Shown here piece by piece: positions 24,001 through 31,970 of a stretch of 48,592 nt of DNA. Source of the DNA: Planctomycetota bacterium (GTDB taxonomy: Bacteria > Planctomycetota > Phycisphaerae > SM23-33); the NCBI GenBank assembly GCA_016235825.1, contig JACRIL010000037.1, positions 1-48,592 of the forward strand. The letters are read 5' to 3'. Numbering within the stretch: position 1 is the stretch's first letter; every line of letters begins with the position of its first letter. A program made the translations under genes and the position numbers. The notes under the pieces are model-generated. The model was not told where the DNA came from and did not search any database. It worked only from the letters and a program-made list of their open reading frames with translations.

Positions 24001-25498
24001 GCGACAGGGCGAGACGATACCGGCAACATCGCCAGCGACGCGGCCGGCGGCATGGCCGGTCAATATCGCCGGCGAAAGATTTGAAATTGGCGGGATATCA
24101 GGCCAGTTGGTGTTAAGCGGCCTGCAAAGTCTGACGGCTTTTTCACCCGACCTTGCCGCGGCCGCCCTTGCCGGCGGACTGCAGGCGGAATGGGTACTCG
24201 ACCCCGGCGGGACAGGAACGGGCAAACTGGATTTCCGCTTCGACCGGCTCGGCTGGCGGCTGGGCGGGAAAAAAATTTATCTGGATGGCAAGCTGTCGGC
24301 GGCAGACATCGTCCTGCACTCGCCTGCCGGGTCGTCGAGCCGGCCCGTCTCGGATCGGTCGGGTTTCGGCTGGCCCGGCGTGGTCCGCACCGGCGGCCTG
24401 GAATTCCGGATCGGCAGCAATCGCGGCTGGCTGATCGCCGACCTGTCGGGCTGGCCGGACAGGGTTTCTGGCCAGGCTGCCGTGTTCATCCGCCGGCTTG
24501 ACGTGATGGACGTGCAGAACTGGCTCGCCGGCGGCGGCACCGATTCATCCGGCGCCGCGACGCAACCCGCTGGCAAACCCAGGTTGACCTTCCAGCAGAA
24601 ACAGGCGATACAATCGCAGGCCGATCAGGCCGTGCAGACCGCTAGGACGTATCTGGGCCAATCCGACCTGAACATCCTGCTTCAGGCCGACAGCCTGATT
24701 ACTTACGACCAGGATGTCGACCGTTATTACGAGGAGCGGAATCTTGTTTTGCGCGTCGCGGTAAAGCAGGGCCAGGTCCGGATCGTCAGCGAATTCGGAC
24801 TCAACGGCGGCTGCGACAGGCTCGTCCTGGAGACCAAACTGACCGACCCTGAGCCGGTCCTGCTTTCCGATACCACGATCCGGGACGTAATAGCCGCCGA
24901 GAACATCCAGCCGCAGCTCGCCAAATTCTTCCCGGGCAACACGGTTCTGGGAAGTTTCGACCGCACCGAAAAGGTTACGTACCTGCTGCGGGAAATGCTT
25001 GCCCAGTCGATAGATTCCCGCGTGCGGGCTGTTCCAACGGGCCTGAGCAAAATGGTCGCCCGCGAGGGTTACGTTCTTGGCAGGGCGGCGCCGCATTTCA
25101 TCGCCAACATCTTCCCGGGACTCAACCTCACGAAATATGACTACAAGACGATGACCAGCTTCGGCGAATTCTTCGCCGACGGCACGGCCCGCAACGACAT
25201 GGTGTTCAGCGGCCAGTCTTACGACATGTACATGGAAGGCACGACCGACGCGAACAATTTCGCCGAATACGAGATTGGAGTCATCCTGCTGGGCCAGGAC
25301 GCCGACTGGAACCACTCGTGGAAACAGTTGCGGATTCCCATCCTCAAATTCAGGGGAACCATCGAAGGCGGAAAAATCCTGAATCAGGAGGTCTCGTATT
25401 TCTGGCCGACCGAGACGGCGTTCGTGATTTTCCTGAAAAACAATATCGTCTACCGGCTCTGGGCCAATATCACCACTCCGGCGGAAGGCAAAAAATAA
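21014..25498 (+). CDS. Very large AsmA-like envelope protein
   Basis: About 1494 residues if read from the CTG at 21014, 1475 from the GTG at 21071. An N-terminal signal anchor (VLLAACLVLVAGYATLPWW) is followed by a long series of beta-strand-rich segments of the AsmA/DUF748 type, starting GLDVNIGHVSVGWSSGVVVSQI. Repeats of LDL-x-LxxADL character continue to about residue 1180. The C-terminal part (YDYKTMTSFGEFFADG and the nearby FSGQSYDMYMEG) looks like a distinct conserved domain. AsmA-like proteins are now viewed as inter-membrane lipid transfer bridges; this role is inferred. The GTG start removes the arginine-rich segment before the helix, so the CTG that overlaps the preceding TGA is more natural. 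Confidence 0.78.
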   Translation: MSAKETTRRRRRPWQIALRVLLAACLVLVAGYATLPWWLPASVIRGAVAGDISSQTGLDVNIGHVSVGWSSGVVVSQIQIAAPASQGGETMCTVDSARADFSPLRYLFTGRIGWLELDRPRLMARIDQSGEVNLAPLARIQPKVEIDRISIRQAAVTVKFPGQDRLLRLNVGDMQIMGGRADRIARITMSAELDQPVRPAAVSLNVEPGLSEQATAAEASFRFANVDLGQFNLPSLLGLPLEQLSGRCGGTIRLKLSQQAQVDQVDLSLGLSDLLLQVRGKPPAPAIERIDLSVSAWFDPLTGWLDIRSAGLKMPGLDLAGKFSAGADLRKGSWEALESLQFDGTVEPARLGWLAEQADIAGLPVGVNGPIGVSLLITHSGPAMAVRFSVRADQAAISLKAAPNRPIKPAGTRFSVDLDGSLDERTWNLGIHKSVIRIGQTVFEGKGTVRATKKIAGILSGGENREPPSLADVIGILSQVSWQGRMRLEDVRHIPEVRPELAVLDELLQLDRPIEGELNFDGPAGRKFDANLSLDLKSGRSRDGDHLVLRTSGRIESHLRPLADGLVELSIGKAGIALRDMSMSLADPVRPAGRQAVKAGATLDCGDLAGLVDLLTARQPGLKGLPAEIKISGALGGRLDVQLFGDRDLAMLGLDLAGLDLAFGGWFVKPAGQKAGLDLSLESVNLGGGEPLTASCDVDCLQSRLSASLTSANLGEMAAGRGELKFKLTSADAGSLVAGCPAFRSLPVAVRLAGPFEISGAARLAADDIKFHADLSADGLAAELGDGLRFKRPSMALGAALRATMRVYPGRIALKDARANLTLGYSRIYANVEFGEFPDGSANLMARLHPVKFVDCGGTVNLDEFMLGLLPEARRLAERFNLSASDGIGFGFILGRGASENETDLALRIDADNLSFSKEKITLGELGIAGDPLGLLRFGPVRKYVGQPARAGMFVAVKHALPEAEKNSGTIAEAFVGLNLQLNQARLAIGSGFTPPRQGETIPATSPATRPAAWPVNIAGERFEIGGISGQLVLSGLQSLTAFSPDLAAAALAGGLQAEWVLDPGGTGTGKLDFRFDRLGWRLGGKKIYLDGKLSAADIVLHSPAGSSSRPVSDRSGFGWPGVVRTGGLEFRIGSNRGWLIADLSGWPDRVSGQAAVFIRRLDVMDVQNWLAGGGTDSSGAATQPAGKPRLTFQQKQAIQSQADQAVQTARTYLGQSDLNILLQADSLITYDQDVDRYYEERNLVLRVAVKQGQVRIVSEFGLNGGCDRLVLETKLTDPEPVLLSDTTIRDVIAAENIQPQLAKFFPGNTVLGSFDRTEKVTYLLREMLAQSIDSRVRAVPTGLSKMVAREGYVLGRAAPHFIANIFPGLNLTKYDYKTMTSFGEFFADGTARNDMVFSGQSYDMYMEGTTDANNFAEYEIGVILLGQDADWNHSWKQLRIPILKFRGTIEGGKILNQEVSYFWPTETAFVIFLKNNIVYRLWANITTPAEGKK

Positions 25499-25505
25499 CG
25501 CGCAC

Positions 25506-25586
25506 TGCGAGGGGGGGGACTCGAACCCCCATCCTTTCAGGACCAGATCCTAAGTCTGGCGCGTCTGCCAATTCCGCCACCCTCGC
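25506..25586 (-). tRNA. tRNA-Leu (anticodon UAG)
   Basis: On the minus strand the ends GCGAGGG and CCCTCGC form the acceptor stem with discriminator A at 25506. The D-arm is GGCGGAATTGGCAGACGC, the anticodon arm CCAGA-CTTAGGA-TCTGG has UAG at the anticodon position, there is a short extra arm (TCCTGAAAGGA), and the T-arm GGGGGTTCGAGTCCCCC is perfect. The 3' CCA is not encoded. It lies nine bases after the stop of the AsmA-like gene, on the opposite strand. Confidence 0.97.
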
Positions 25587-25650
25587 GAAAAGCGGCTCAT
25601 TCTCTTATATCCTTTCCGGCAATTATTATCCAGCCGTTTTCAGCCGCCCC

Positions 25651-25819
25651 GGTAATGGGTCAGTTACAGGGGGAGAATCAAACAATGTTTTGCCCCCTTG
25701 TGGTGCGGGCGTCTCGCCTGCATTTTTTATTCTTAACGTTGCAGGCAGGACTTGTCCGGCGTAGCCTTGGCGAAGCCGGATGCCCGCACCACAATCCCCC
25801 TGTAACTGACCTATTACCC
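25651..25819. repeat. 169 bp element with 25 bp inverted ends and nested hairpins
   Basis: The ends at 25651-25674 and 25795-25819 are inverted repeats (GGTAATGGGTCAGTTACAGG and its complement, one mismatch). Inside, GTGGTGCGGGC pairs with GCCCGCACCAC, and further in CGGGCGTCTCGCCTGC and GCAGGCAGGA flank a loop that contains the 30 bp mini-hairpin at 25751-25780. It has no gene and lies between tRNA-Leu and the glycosidase-like gene. Confidence 0.85.
25751..25780. repeat. 30 bp mini-hairpin, copy 1 (nested)
   Basis: CTTGTCCGGCGTAGCCTTGG followed by CGAAGCCGGA. It forms a TCCGGC...GCCGGA stem with an internal GCCTTGGC pairing. It is inserted in the loop of a larger GCAGGCA/TGCCCGC hairpin. 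Near-identical copies stand at 36356-36385 and 48425-48454. Confidence 0.85.
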
Positions 25820-25976
25820 ACCCCCAGCCGATTCAAAGCCTCTGCGGCGAGAAAATCTTTGGCGGCAAATGAATTTCCAACGCTTGCATTCAGGGTTTTT
25901 GCGGGGTATAAGCGACCTTTCCGTCGTCGCTGCGACAGGCATTTCGGACCGGTTTTCTGCTACAGGAGACCCTGCA

Positions 25977-28280
25977 ATGAAAGATTACTACCGGATTCCA
26001 CAGGTCGAAGACGGCCAGCACAACATCATTCTCCAGAACCGCTGCGGCAACCGGCTGACGCTGCTGTTTCACGGCGACCGCACGGAACTGGAGTTCGTTT
26101 ATAAACCCAACGCCTTCAGGCGAAAGGAATACAGGGCGCGGAATTTTTCCAACCGCGACAACTCGACGGGGCTTTTTGCCCGTTCGGAGCTGCCGGAGAT
26201 CGGCGCCGGCTCAGTCGAAAAATTTGAATACGATCCGTTCGTCAGCCGCTTCCTGGTTAGGTTCCAGTCGGACGCGAAGAACACGATCACGGTCGTGAAC
26301 ATTCCGGACGAGAACTGTTTTGCCATGGCGGCGCGGCAGCCTCTGCTGCTGAGCTTCCGCCCGCACCGCAATTTCCAGGCGGCTAACGGCCTGATCACCG
26401 AGGCCTTCGAGGATCGCGGCGAGCAGATCGTTTCGTTCATCAAGTTCGCGGGTTTCGAGGCAAACCGTTTCCGCGTCCTGGACGACGGCAGGTACGTCCT
26501 TCAGCTTATGGAAAATGAGGCCGTGCTTGTCGGGGCCGAGGAGAATCCCTACCAGGTCGACCGCATCTGCCGCAAGCTCGGCGGCATGTCGCTGGGACAA
26601 CTTATCGAGCACACAGAAAAGATCGTGGCGCCGGTGCTTTCTCGCGGAAAAATCACGCTGGCCGTCGGCGACGACAAGCTTCAGCGGGTGGTGGACCTGA
26701 ATTCCAGGGTCGTCTGGTCGGCGCTCGACGCCGGCGGGGCGTGCTTCGGCGCCCTTTGCAGGATATACTACCTGATATGGGTCCGCGACGGCGCGATGGC
26801 CGCCTCCACGTTCGCCCGTGCCGGCAGGCCCGACTTCGTGAAAATATGGGCGCCTTTCCTGCTGGCCAATCCCTCGGAGATAACCGGCGAGGACGGCAAA
26901 AAGGCCCGCGAGTTTCTCCAGATAGTCGGCACGCGCTGGACCAAAAGCGAGGACGACGGGATATATTACGCCGTTCTCAGTCTCTGGTCGCTGGTGCATA
27001 CAACCGCCGACGACGGCATGCTGGCCGACGGCACCTTCGACGGACTGCTCGATATCCTTGAGCACACCATCGCCGGCAGATTCGACGAACAGGAGGGGCT
27101 TTTCGGCTCGACCGTTCTGGGCGAGGACGAGCTGGCCGGCTCGCCCTATTACGGTTACGACGTGGTCAACGGTTCCATTGCGCGGAGCAACCACAAGCCG
27201 GAGAATTCTGGCCCGGCCTTTTCCAAGGCCTACAGCCTGTATCAGAACATAAACATGTATAACTGCCTGAGGATGGCGCAGATTCTGATAGCCGGCAGCG
27301 GCCGTGCGGACCTGGCCGAAAAGGCCGCGCGATACAATCAGTTGGCCCTCACGGTCGAGAAGACCCTGGCGGAGAGATTCAAGGACCAGCAGGGCAACTA
27401 CATGACCATGATGATTATCTTCAACGACGGCGGCAAAAAGTGGTTCGACTACGCCGCCGGGGCCGATCACTGGGAATACGCCTGGGCCATCTCGACCGGG
27501 CCGTTCCTGCCCGACCCGGCCCGTTCGCTCCGCAGCGTCCGCATGGCGGTGAACGTCTGGCCGACCGTCAAACCATACGGCTATTGCCCGTGGAATTTCC
27601 TGGCAAGGTATCTCAGGGAATACGGCCTGGGCACGGCGGACTATCGCGGACTTCTGAATGACCAGGTCGATGAGGCCCTGACGCTCACCCAGCGATACCC
27701 CATGCAGGGGGCCGTTACGGAATACCGGAAAAACATCGAAGGATGGCGGGCACTGCCGTTCGGCACGGGCAGCCTCCTGCTGTCGGTGGTTTCAAACCTT
27801 GTTCAGGCCCTGCCGCAGGGCCTGGCTGTCCGAGCTGGCGACCTGGTCGAAAAGGTCGACAACTTCTGCTACCGGCAGGCGAGGATCAACTTCACCGCCG
27901 CCGGCCGGGGCGATGTCGTGCTGGATGTCTTCGTGAACGGGCAGAAACTTCACGGCACTCTTCAGTTGCCGGAAAACCTGCTCCGCACAGGCAGAAACGA
28001 GGTCAACGTCGTCCGCGGCGGGTCTTTCGACGGCCTGAGGCTGTATTCGTCCGACGCAGCGCTGCTTGCCGCCGGCAACAGCGCTGAAAGTCTTGTCCTG
28101 AATTTCACCAGCCCGTTTGACGCCAGGCTGATCTTCCAGAATCTGAACCTGGCCCGGTCTGTCGAGGTTACAGATGCCGCCGGCAACGCCCGGAACTTCA
28201 ATACCAGCCAGATCGAGGATACAGGACTGACCATGCTGCATATTCCCGGCAGCGGCGAATTTACCGTAACTGTTTCATAA
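25977..28280 (+). CDS. Six-hairpin glycosidase-like protein (GH15-like, uncharacterised)
   Basis: A 767-residue protein without a signal peptide. The N-terminal 230 residues look beta-rich. The middle (about 235-630) is helical with an (alpha/alpha)6-barrel look. IYYLIWVRDGAMAASTF near residue 265 resembles the WxRDGA motif of glucoamylase (GH15) barrels, and KKWFDYAAGADHWEYAWAIS and TVKPYGYCPWNFLARYL are further aromatic/acidic loops. A C-terminal beta-sandwich follows. The overall family is not one I can name; a role in glucan or oligosaccharide breakdown is inferred. The ATG at 25977 has AGGAG eight bases upstream, so the 36 codons before it are not used. It is followed by a small membrane protein gene 55 bases on. 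Confidence 0.6.
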   Translation: MKDYYRIPQVEDGQHNIILQNRCGNRLTLLFHGDRTELEFVYKPNAFRRKEYRARNFSNRDNSTGLFARSELPEIGAGSVEKFEYDPFVSRFLVRFQSDAKNTITVVNIPDENCFAMAARQPLLLSFRPHRNFQAANGLITEAFEDRGEQIVSFIKFAGFEANRFRVLDDGRYVLQLMENEAVLVGAEENPYQVDRICRKLGGMSLGQLIEHTEKIVAPVLSRGKITLAVGDDKLQRVVDLNSRVVWSALDAGGACFGALCRIYYLIWVRDGAMAASTFARAGRPDFVKIWAPFLLANPSEITGEDGKKAREFLQIVGTRWTKSEDDGIYYAVLSLWSLVHTTADDGMLADGTFDGLLDILEHTIAGRFDEQEGLFGSTVLGEDELAGSPYYGYDVVNGSIARSNHKPENSGPAFSKAYSLYQNINMYNCLRMAQILIAGSGRADLAEKAARYNQLALTVEKTLAERFKDQQGNYMTMMIIFNDGGKKWFDYAAGADHWEYAWAISTGPFLPDPARSLRSVRMAVNVWPTVKPYGYCPWNFLARYLREYGLGTADYRGLLNDQVDEALTLTQRYPMQGAVTEYRKNIEGWRALPFGTGSLLLSVVSNLVQALPQGLAVRAGDLVEKVDNFCYRQARINFTAAGRGDVVLDVFVNGQKLHGTLQLPENLLRTGRNEVNVVRGGSFDGLRLYSSDAALLAAGNSAESLVLNFTSPFDARLIFQNLNLARSVEVTDAAGNARNFNTSQIEDTGLTMLHIPGSGEFTVTVS

Positions 28281-28335
28281 AAATAAAGACGCAACTCTTG
28301 CCCGGCCGCAAATATCAAAGTAAACCATAGCTGCC

Positions 28336-29001
28336 ATGAAGTTCATCAGGCCAAGTTGTATGGCGATGCTGCTATGCGAGGCGGCGTTCATCGCCCTGAC
28401 CGCGGCGTCGATGCAGCTTTATCCGGGCGGCACGCAGTTCGATCCTCCTGGCCAGTACAGGCTCGGCCACTCGTTCTGGCTGAATTTTCTTTGCGACCTG
28501 GAACGTTCGCAGGCGATCAACGGCCAGCCGAACCCGGCCGGCTCCAATATCTTCGCCGCCGCGATGGTTTCGATACTGATCGGCTTCGGATTTTTCTGGC
28601 TGGCGGTTCCCGGTTCGATGGGAAAATGGCGCAGGCTGGGGCAAGCCGCCAGGATACTGGGGCTGGTTTCGATAATCGGCCTGGTCTGCCTTGCCCTGAT
28701 GCCGGCGGACCGGTTCGGGATGGCGCACGCGTTTGTGATAATAGCGTCGGCCGGGCCCGGGCTGGCCGCGGCGGTCCTGGCGGCAATCGGAATAATCGGC
28801 TCGGCAAATGCGGCGCCGCTGAAAATTCTGACCGCCGCGACGCTGGCGGCCTCGCTGTTCAGCTTCCTGCTCTACGTCAACAGCATCTGGCTTTTTGGCG
28901 GGGAAAGCTCGCCCCTGCTGCCTGTCGCCCAGAAGATCGCCGCGATCTTCGTCCTGATATGGATGGGCAGGATCGGCCTTGCCGGCCTGAGGTCAAGATA
29001 A
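28336..29001 (+). CDS. Six-helix membrane protein of unknown function (DUF998-like)
   Basis: A 221-residue polytopic protein with about six hydrophobic segments. After the first helix comes an extracytoplasmic loop, YPGGTQFDPPGQYRLGHSFW, then NFLCDLERSQAINGQPNP. This general pattern (a YxxGG loop and a conserved FLSDLG/FLCDLE) is seen in DUF998-like and related hypothetical membrane proteins. Its function is unknown. It lies downstream of the glycosidase-like gene on the same strand and may be co-transcribed. It is convergent with the lipoprotein operon. Confidence 0.65.
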   Translation: MKFIRPSCMAMLLCEAAFIALTAASMQLYPGGTQFDPPGQYRLGHSFWLNFLCDLERSQAINGQPNPAGSNIFAAAMVSILIGFGFFWLAVPGSMGKWRRLGQAARILGLVSIIGLVCLALMPADRFGMAHAFVIIASAGPGLAAAVLAAIGIIGSANAAPLKILTAATLAASLFSFLLYVNSIWLFGGESSPLLPVAQKIAAIFVLIWMGRIGLAGLRSR

Positions 29002-29018
29002 ACATCGGCAGCTCGCTG

Positions 29019-29687
29019 CTACGGCTGCTTGCCGGAGTATGGCTTGGCCGGTTCCATCGCCTCTTCCTCGAACGGTTTCTTGTGGTTATAGAAGAGCTTG
29101 GCGATTCTGTCGGCCATTTTATCCGCCAGCATGTTGGTCAGTTCTTCAGCGAAATTCGGGTCATTCCTGTCCTGCGATGGCAGTTCGACCGGCTCAACGC
29201 TGTAATTGTATTCTCCGTCAGGCCAAAGCCTGCCGCCCCTGTTGTCCACTACCTTGACGGATGTTTCGAATCTGGGATTCCACAGCGTGGCGACGGGCTC
29301 GTCCTTTAGCGAAAATTTTTCCAGTTTGACGCAGATGATAACATCGGCGCCGAGTTTCCGGCCGATCTCGCTGACGGACAGGTTGTTGAAATCTGGAGTT
29401 GACAGCATGAGATTGGTCAGCCGCTCATGCGGGACAGTCGAGGCCGCCACGTTATTATCGGTCAACTGCTTGTTGAGCGACGTGGCCATGCGGTTCTTGA
29501 TCCGCCCGGAAGGCGCGATGTTCCTGGAATCGTCCACGAACGCAAAAATCTTCTTGCCCTTTTCGATCCTGTATTTGGCTTCCACCGGCGTCGGCGGGCG
29601 TGTCGCAAGCACCACGGTTTCCGGGATGTGGCATCCGGGGGAAACCATGCCGGCCAGCAGCGTGCAGATGAGAAGGTTCTGTCGCAT
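29019..29687 (-). CDS. Lipoprotein with CsgG/LpoB-like fold, paralogue 1
   Basis: A 222-residue exported protein. MRQNLLICTLLAGMVSPGC is a lipoprotein-type leader with Cys19, although the residues before it fit the lipobox poorly. The body has RIEKGKKIFAFVDDSRNIAP, then SEIGRKLGADVIICVKLEKF. A strand followed by a 'x-x-LGAD-x-I' turn is what is seen in CsgG/LpoB/TolB-N-like lipoproteins; membership is inferred. Its C-terminus, from ADKMADRIAKLFYNH to PYSGKQP, is identical in amino acids, and nearly so in DNA, to that of the next paralogue, as if duplicated or converted recently. It is the last gene of a minus-strand operon of four. Confidence 0.65.
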   Translation of the reverse strand: MRQNLLICTLLAGMVSPGCHIPETVVLATRPPTPVEAKYRIEKGKKIFAFVDDSRNIAPSGRIKNRMATSLNKQLTDNNVAASTVPHERLTNLMLSTPDFNNLSVSEIGRKLGADVIICVKLEKFSLKDEPVATLWNPRFETSVKVVDNRGGRLWPDGEYNYSVEPVELPSQDRNDPNFAEELTNMLADKMADRIAKLFYNHKKPFEEEAMEPAKPYSGKQP

Positions 29688-29759
29688 TATTTTCCCGGTC
29701 CTCTTTGCAAATGGCGGCGTCCCGCCAATGCCGCTTTTCACGCGGGCTGACAGCGTCTG

Positions 29760-30437
29760 TTACGGTTGCTTGCCGGAGTATGGCTTGGCCGGTTCCATCG
29801 CCTCTTCCTCGAACGGTTTCTTGTGGTTATAGAAGAGCTTGGCGATTCTGTCGGCCATTTTGTCCGCCAGCCTGTTGGTCAGTTCTTCAGCGAAATTCGG
29901 GTCGCTCTTGTCCTCGGACGGCAGCTCGATTGGCTCGACGTCGAAAGTGTTCTGTCCCGTCGGCCAAAGTTTTTTGCCCCTGCTGTCGACGACCTTGACG
30001 GACGTTCCGAGCCTGGCGTTCCAGATCGTCGTGGTCGGTTCGTCCTTGAGCGAGAACTTCTCCAGTTTGACGTAGATGACTATGTCGGCGCCGAGTTTCT
30101 GGCCGATCTCGCTGACCCTCAGATTGTTGAAATCGTGGGTTGACAGCATGAGATTGGTCAGCCGCTCGTGCGGGACCGTCGAGGCGGCCACGTTGTTGTC
30201 GGTCAACTGCTTGTTGAGCGACGTGGCCATGCGGTTCTTGAGCCGCTCGTAAGGCGCTATGTTTTTGGGGTCGTCCACCAGGACCAGTATCTTCTTGCCC
30301 CGTTCGATCTTGTACTTGGCGTCAACGGGCGTCGGCGGCTGGAACGCCAGCAGAAAACCGCCCAGATAGTTGCACCCGGCGCTCATCGCGGCGGCCGGCA
30401 GCATGCAGATCAGCAGACCCATGCTCATGCGAGTCAT
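29760..30437 (-). CDS. Lipoprotein with CsgG/LpoB-like fold, paralogue 2
   Basis: A 225-residue near-twin of the previous gene. The leader is MTRMSMGLLICMLPAAAMSAGC (Cys22). The body follows the same order: PTPVDAKYKIERGKKILVLV, a shared central block ending NNVAASTVPHERL, then SEIGQKLGADIVIYVKLEKF, and the shared C-terminus. The ATG at 30437 overlaps the stop of the upstream gene by four bases (ATGA), evidence of translational coupling. The open frame extends far upstream across the next gene, but that part is a shadow. Confidence 0.68.
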   Translation of the reverse strand: MTRMSMGLLICMLPAAAMSAGCNYLGGFLLAFQPPTPVDAKYKIERGKKILVLVDDPKNIAPYERLKNRMATSLNKQLTDNNVAASTVPHERLTNLMLSTHDFNNLRVSEIGQKLGADIVIYVKLEKFSLKDEPTTTIWNARLGTSVKVVDSRGKKLWPTGQNTFDVEPIELPSEDKSDPNFAEELTNRLADKMADRIAKLFYNHKKPFEEEAMEPAKPYSGKQP

Positions 30438-31225
30438 TCTTCCCACTCCTCTTTGTAGGTGTAGAATTTCCGGGCGAGCTGTTCGGCGAACACGCCCTCG
30501 ACTCTTTCGCGGACCTTCGAGTCGTCGCCGTCGGGCAGCAGGAGAAGGGGTTCGTTTTCGCCCGGATGAGCGGCCCGCATGTCCATTGCCTGCCAGACGG
30601 GAGTGTCGGACGAGTTGCTGGTGCGGAAGACGCTGGCCTCGGCGGCTATCCTCCCGCGGAAGGAGTCCCTGCTGCCGTCCTCGCGGGTCGTGTAATTCTG
30701 CAGGGCGATGAAAAGTATGTAGTCGGCGCCCAGTTTTCTGCCGAGTTCCTTTCTGGACATGGCCAGCCAGTCGAGGTTTTCTTCCTGGAATTTCATGACG
30801 GTCCGCGGGTCGACAATCTTTATGTTTTTGACGTTCGGTTTGAGATAGGCCGCCACCGACCAGGCAAGCGTCAACTTCACGCTCGGATATTCGACCTCGA
30901 TGCTTTCCCGCGGATAAACAACTATCGCGACGGTGCTGTTCGGGAATTCGCTGAACTCGGCCGGCACTTTTTTCTTCGGCAGAATCGGCCGGAACATCCA
31001 GGCCAGCCCGCCAAGCTGCGGATTGCCGCATCCTGCGATCGGCAGCAGCAGAAGCACCGTCGCGCCCAGAGCCAGGACAGCGCCGCAAAGGATGATTATG
31101 CTTCTGGCGGCCCATCGCAGCGTCGCCGGCGTGTCGTCCCGGAATCTTGCAATTTTTTCCGCGGCGATCGGCGGACCGAGGGCCTGGGGCGCACTAAACA
31201 CGTTTTCTGAGGAGATATCAGTCAT
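30434..31225 (-). CDS. Membrane-anchored CsgG/LpoB-like protein, distant paralogue 3
   Basis: A 263-residue protein. An unusual 40-residue hydrophilic N-terminus precedes a long hydrophobic stretch ending in PIAGC, a good lipobox (Cys about 67); it may be an uncleaved anchor or a lipoprotein. The rest shares with the two downstream lipoproteins VKNIKIVDPRTVMKF, then RKELGRKLGADYILFIALQNYTTRE, and an end QLARKFYTYKEEWEE comparable to IAKLFYNHKKPFEEE. The start at 31225 has GAGGTG five bases upstream. Function is unknown; a structural or complex-assembly role in the envelope would fit. Confidence 0.65.
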   Translation of the reverse strand: MTDISSENVFSAPQALGPPIAAEKIARFRDDTPATLRWAARSIIILCGAVLALGATVLLLLPIAGCGNPQLGGLAWMFRPILPKKKVPAEFSEFPNSTVAIVVYPRESIEVEYPSVKLTLAWSVAAYLKPNVKNIKIVDPRTVMKFQEENLDWLAMSRKELGRKLGADYILFIALQNYTTREDGSRDSFRGRIAAEASVFRTSNSSDTPVWQAMDMRAAHPGENEPLLLLPDGDDSKVRERVEGVFAEQLARKFYTYKEEWEE

Positions 31226-31258
31226 GAGGACACCTCGCAATGAAAGAGTTCGCGGGAA

Positions 31259-31747
31259 TTAACGGACGGGCAGAGAGCCGCTGGCAAGCCCGATTACGAT
31301 CTTCAGCGCCCAGCCGACGATCAGGGCCGCCAGGCCTGCCCAAAGCATCCAATAGCCGGGCCGCAGCAGATGCAATATGGATTTTGCCGTGAAGAGTTCG
31401 GCCAGGCCCGCCAGGGCCAGGCATGAGACGACTATGGCAAGAACAGCTCCAAACGGCTGTGCCCCGAACGCCAGTCCAAACCGTCCGTGCATCATCGCCG
31501 CAAAGGCGGTGGTCATGCCGCACGTCGGGCAGGGATAACCGGTGCGGGCCAGAAATCCGCAGGCCGGCAGTTTCAGGTCGGTGTGCGTCCCATGTCCCAG
31601 GCCGCTGGGCGAGAGAATTGCCGCGACGGCAAGCAGTCCCAGGCATGGCATGGCGATAATGAAGCCGCGAAGACGTACCACCCTTCGCGAAGGCCGGTTG
31701 TATTCCTGCGCTGCCGGCGGACCGCTGTCGGCGGATTCTGACGTCAT
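31259..31747 (-). CDS. DUF2752 membrane protein
   Basis: A 162-residue protein with three hydrophobic segments. After the first comes TGYPCPTCGMTTAFAAMMHG, the family signature of DUF2752 (CPxCGxT). The two cysteines could bind a metal or form a disulphide. Function is unknown; these genes are frequent in Planctomycetota and Bacteroidota. It is the first gene of the four-gene minus-strand unit and is separated from the next by 33 bases. The start at 31747 is chosen because upstream codons lack a ribosome-binding site; none is clear here either. Confidence 0.85.
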   Translation of the reverse strand: MTSESADSGPPAAQEYNRPSRRVVRLRGFIIAMPCLGLLAVAAILSPSGLGHGTHTDLKLPACGFLARTGYPCPTCGMTTAFAAMMHGRFGLAFGAQPFGAVLAIVVSCLALAGLAELFTAKSILHLLRPGYWMLWAGLAALIVGWALKIVIGLASGSLPVR

Positions 31748-31942
31748 ATATAAGCTTTGTCCAATCGTCTGAGCGCATCCCTGCACACCCTTTGACAGTC
31801 CCTTTGCGCCAAATCGGCCGGGCGGCCATGGAAATAAGCCGCCGGTCCGGATAATGGCGACACTGTTTTATTATCGGACATTCCGGGCCGGAATCTGCAA
31901 GACATGTCTTGTTATTGCGCCGGCATTTGGCGCATATTTCGT

Positions 31943-31970
31943 TTGCAAGCCGGTCCGAGCATGATATAAT
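31943..31970 (+). promoter_or_regulatory. Predicted promoter of the arsenic operon
   Basis: TTGCAA (31943-31948) and a perfect TATAAT (31965-31970) are separated by 16 bases. They lie 31 bases before the arsR start codon. Confidence 0.6.
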
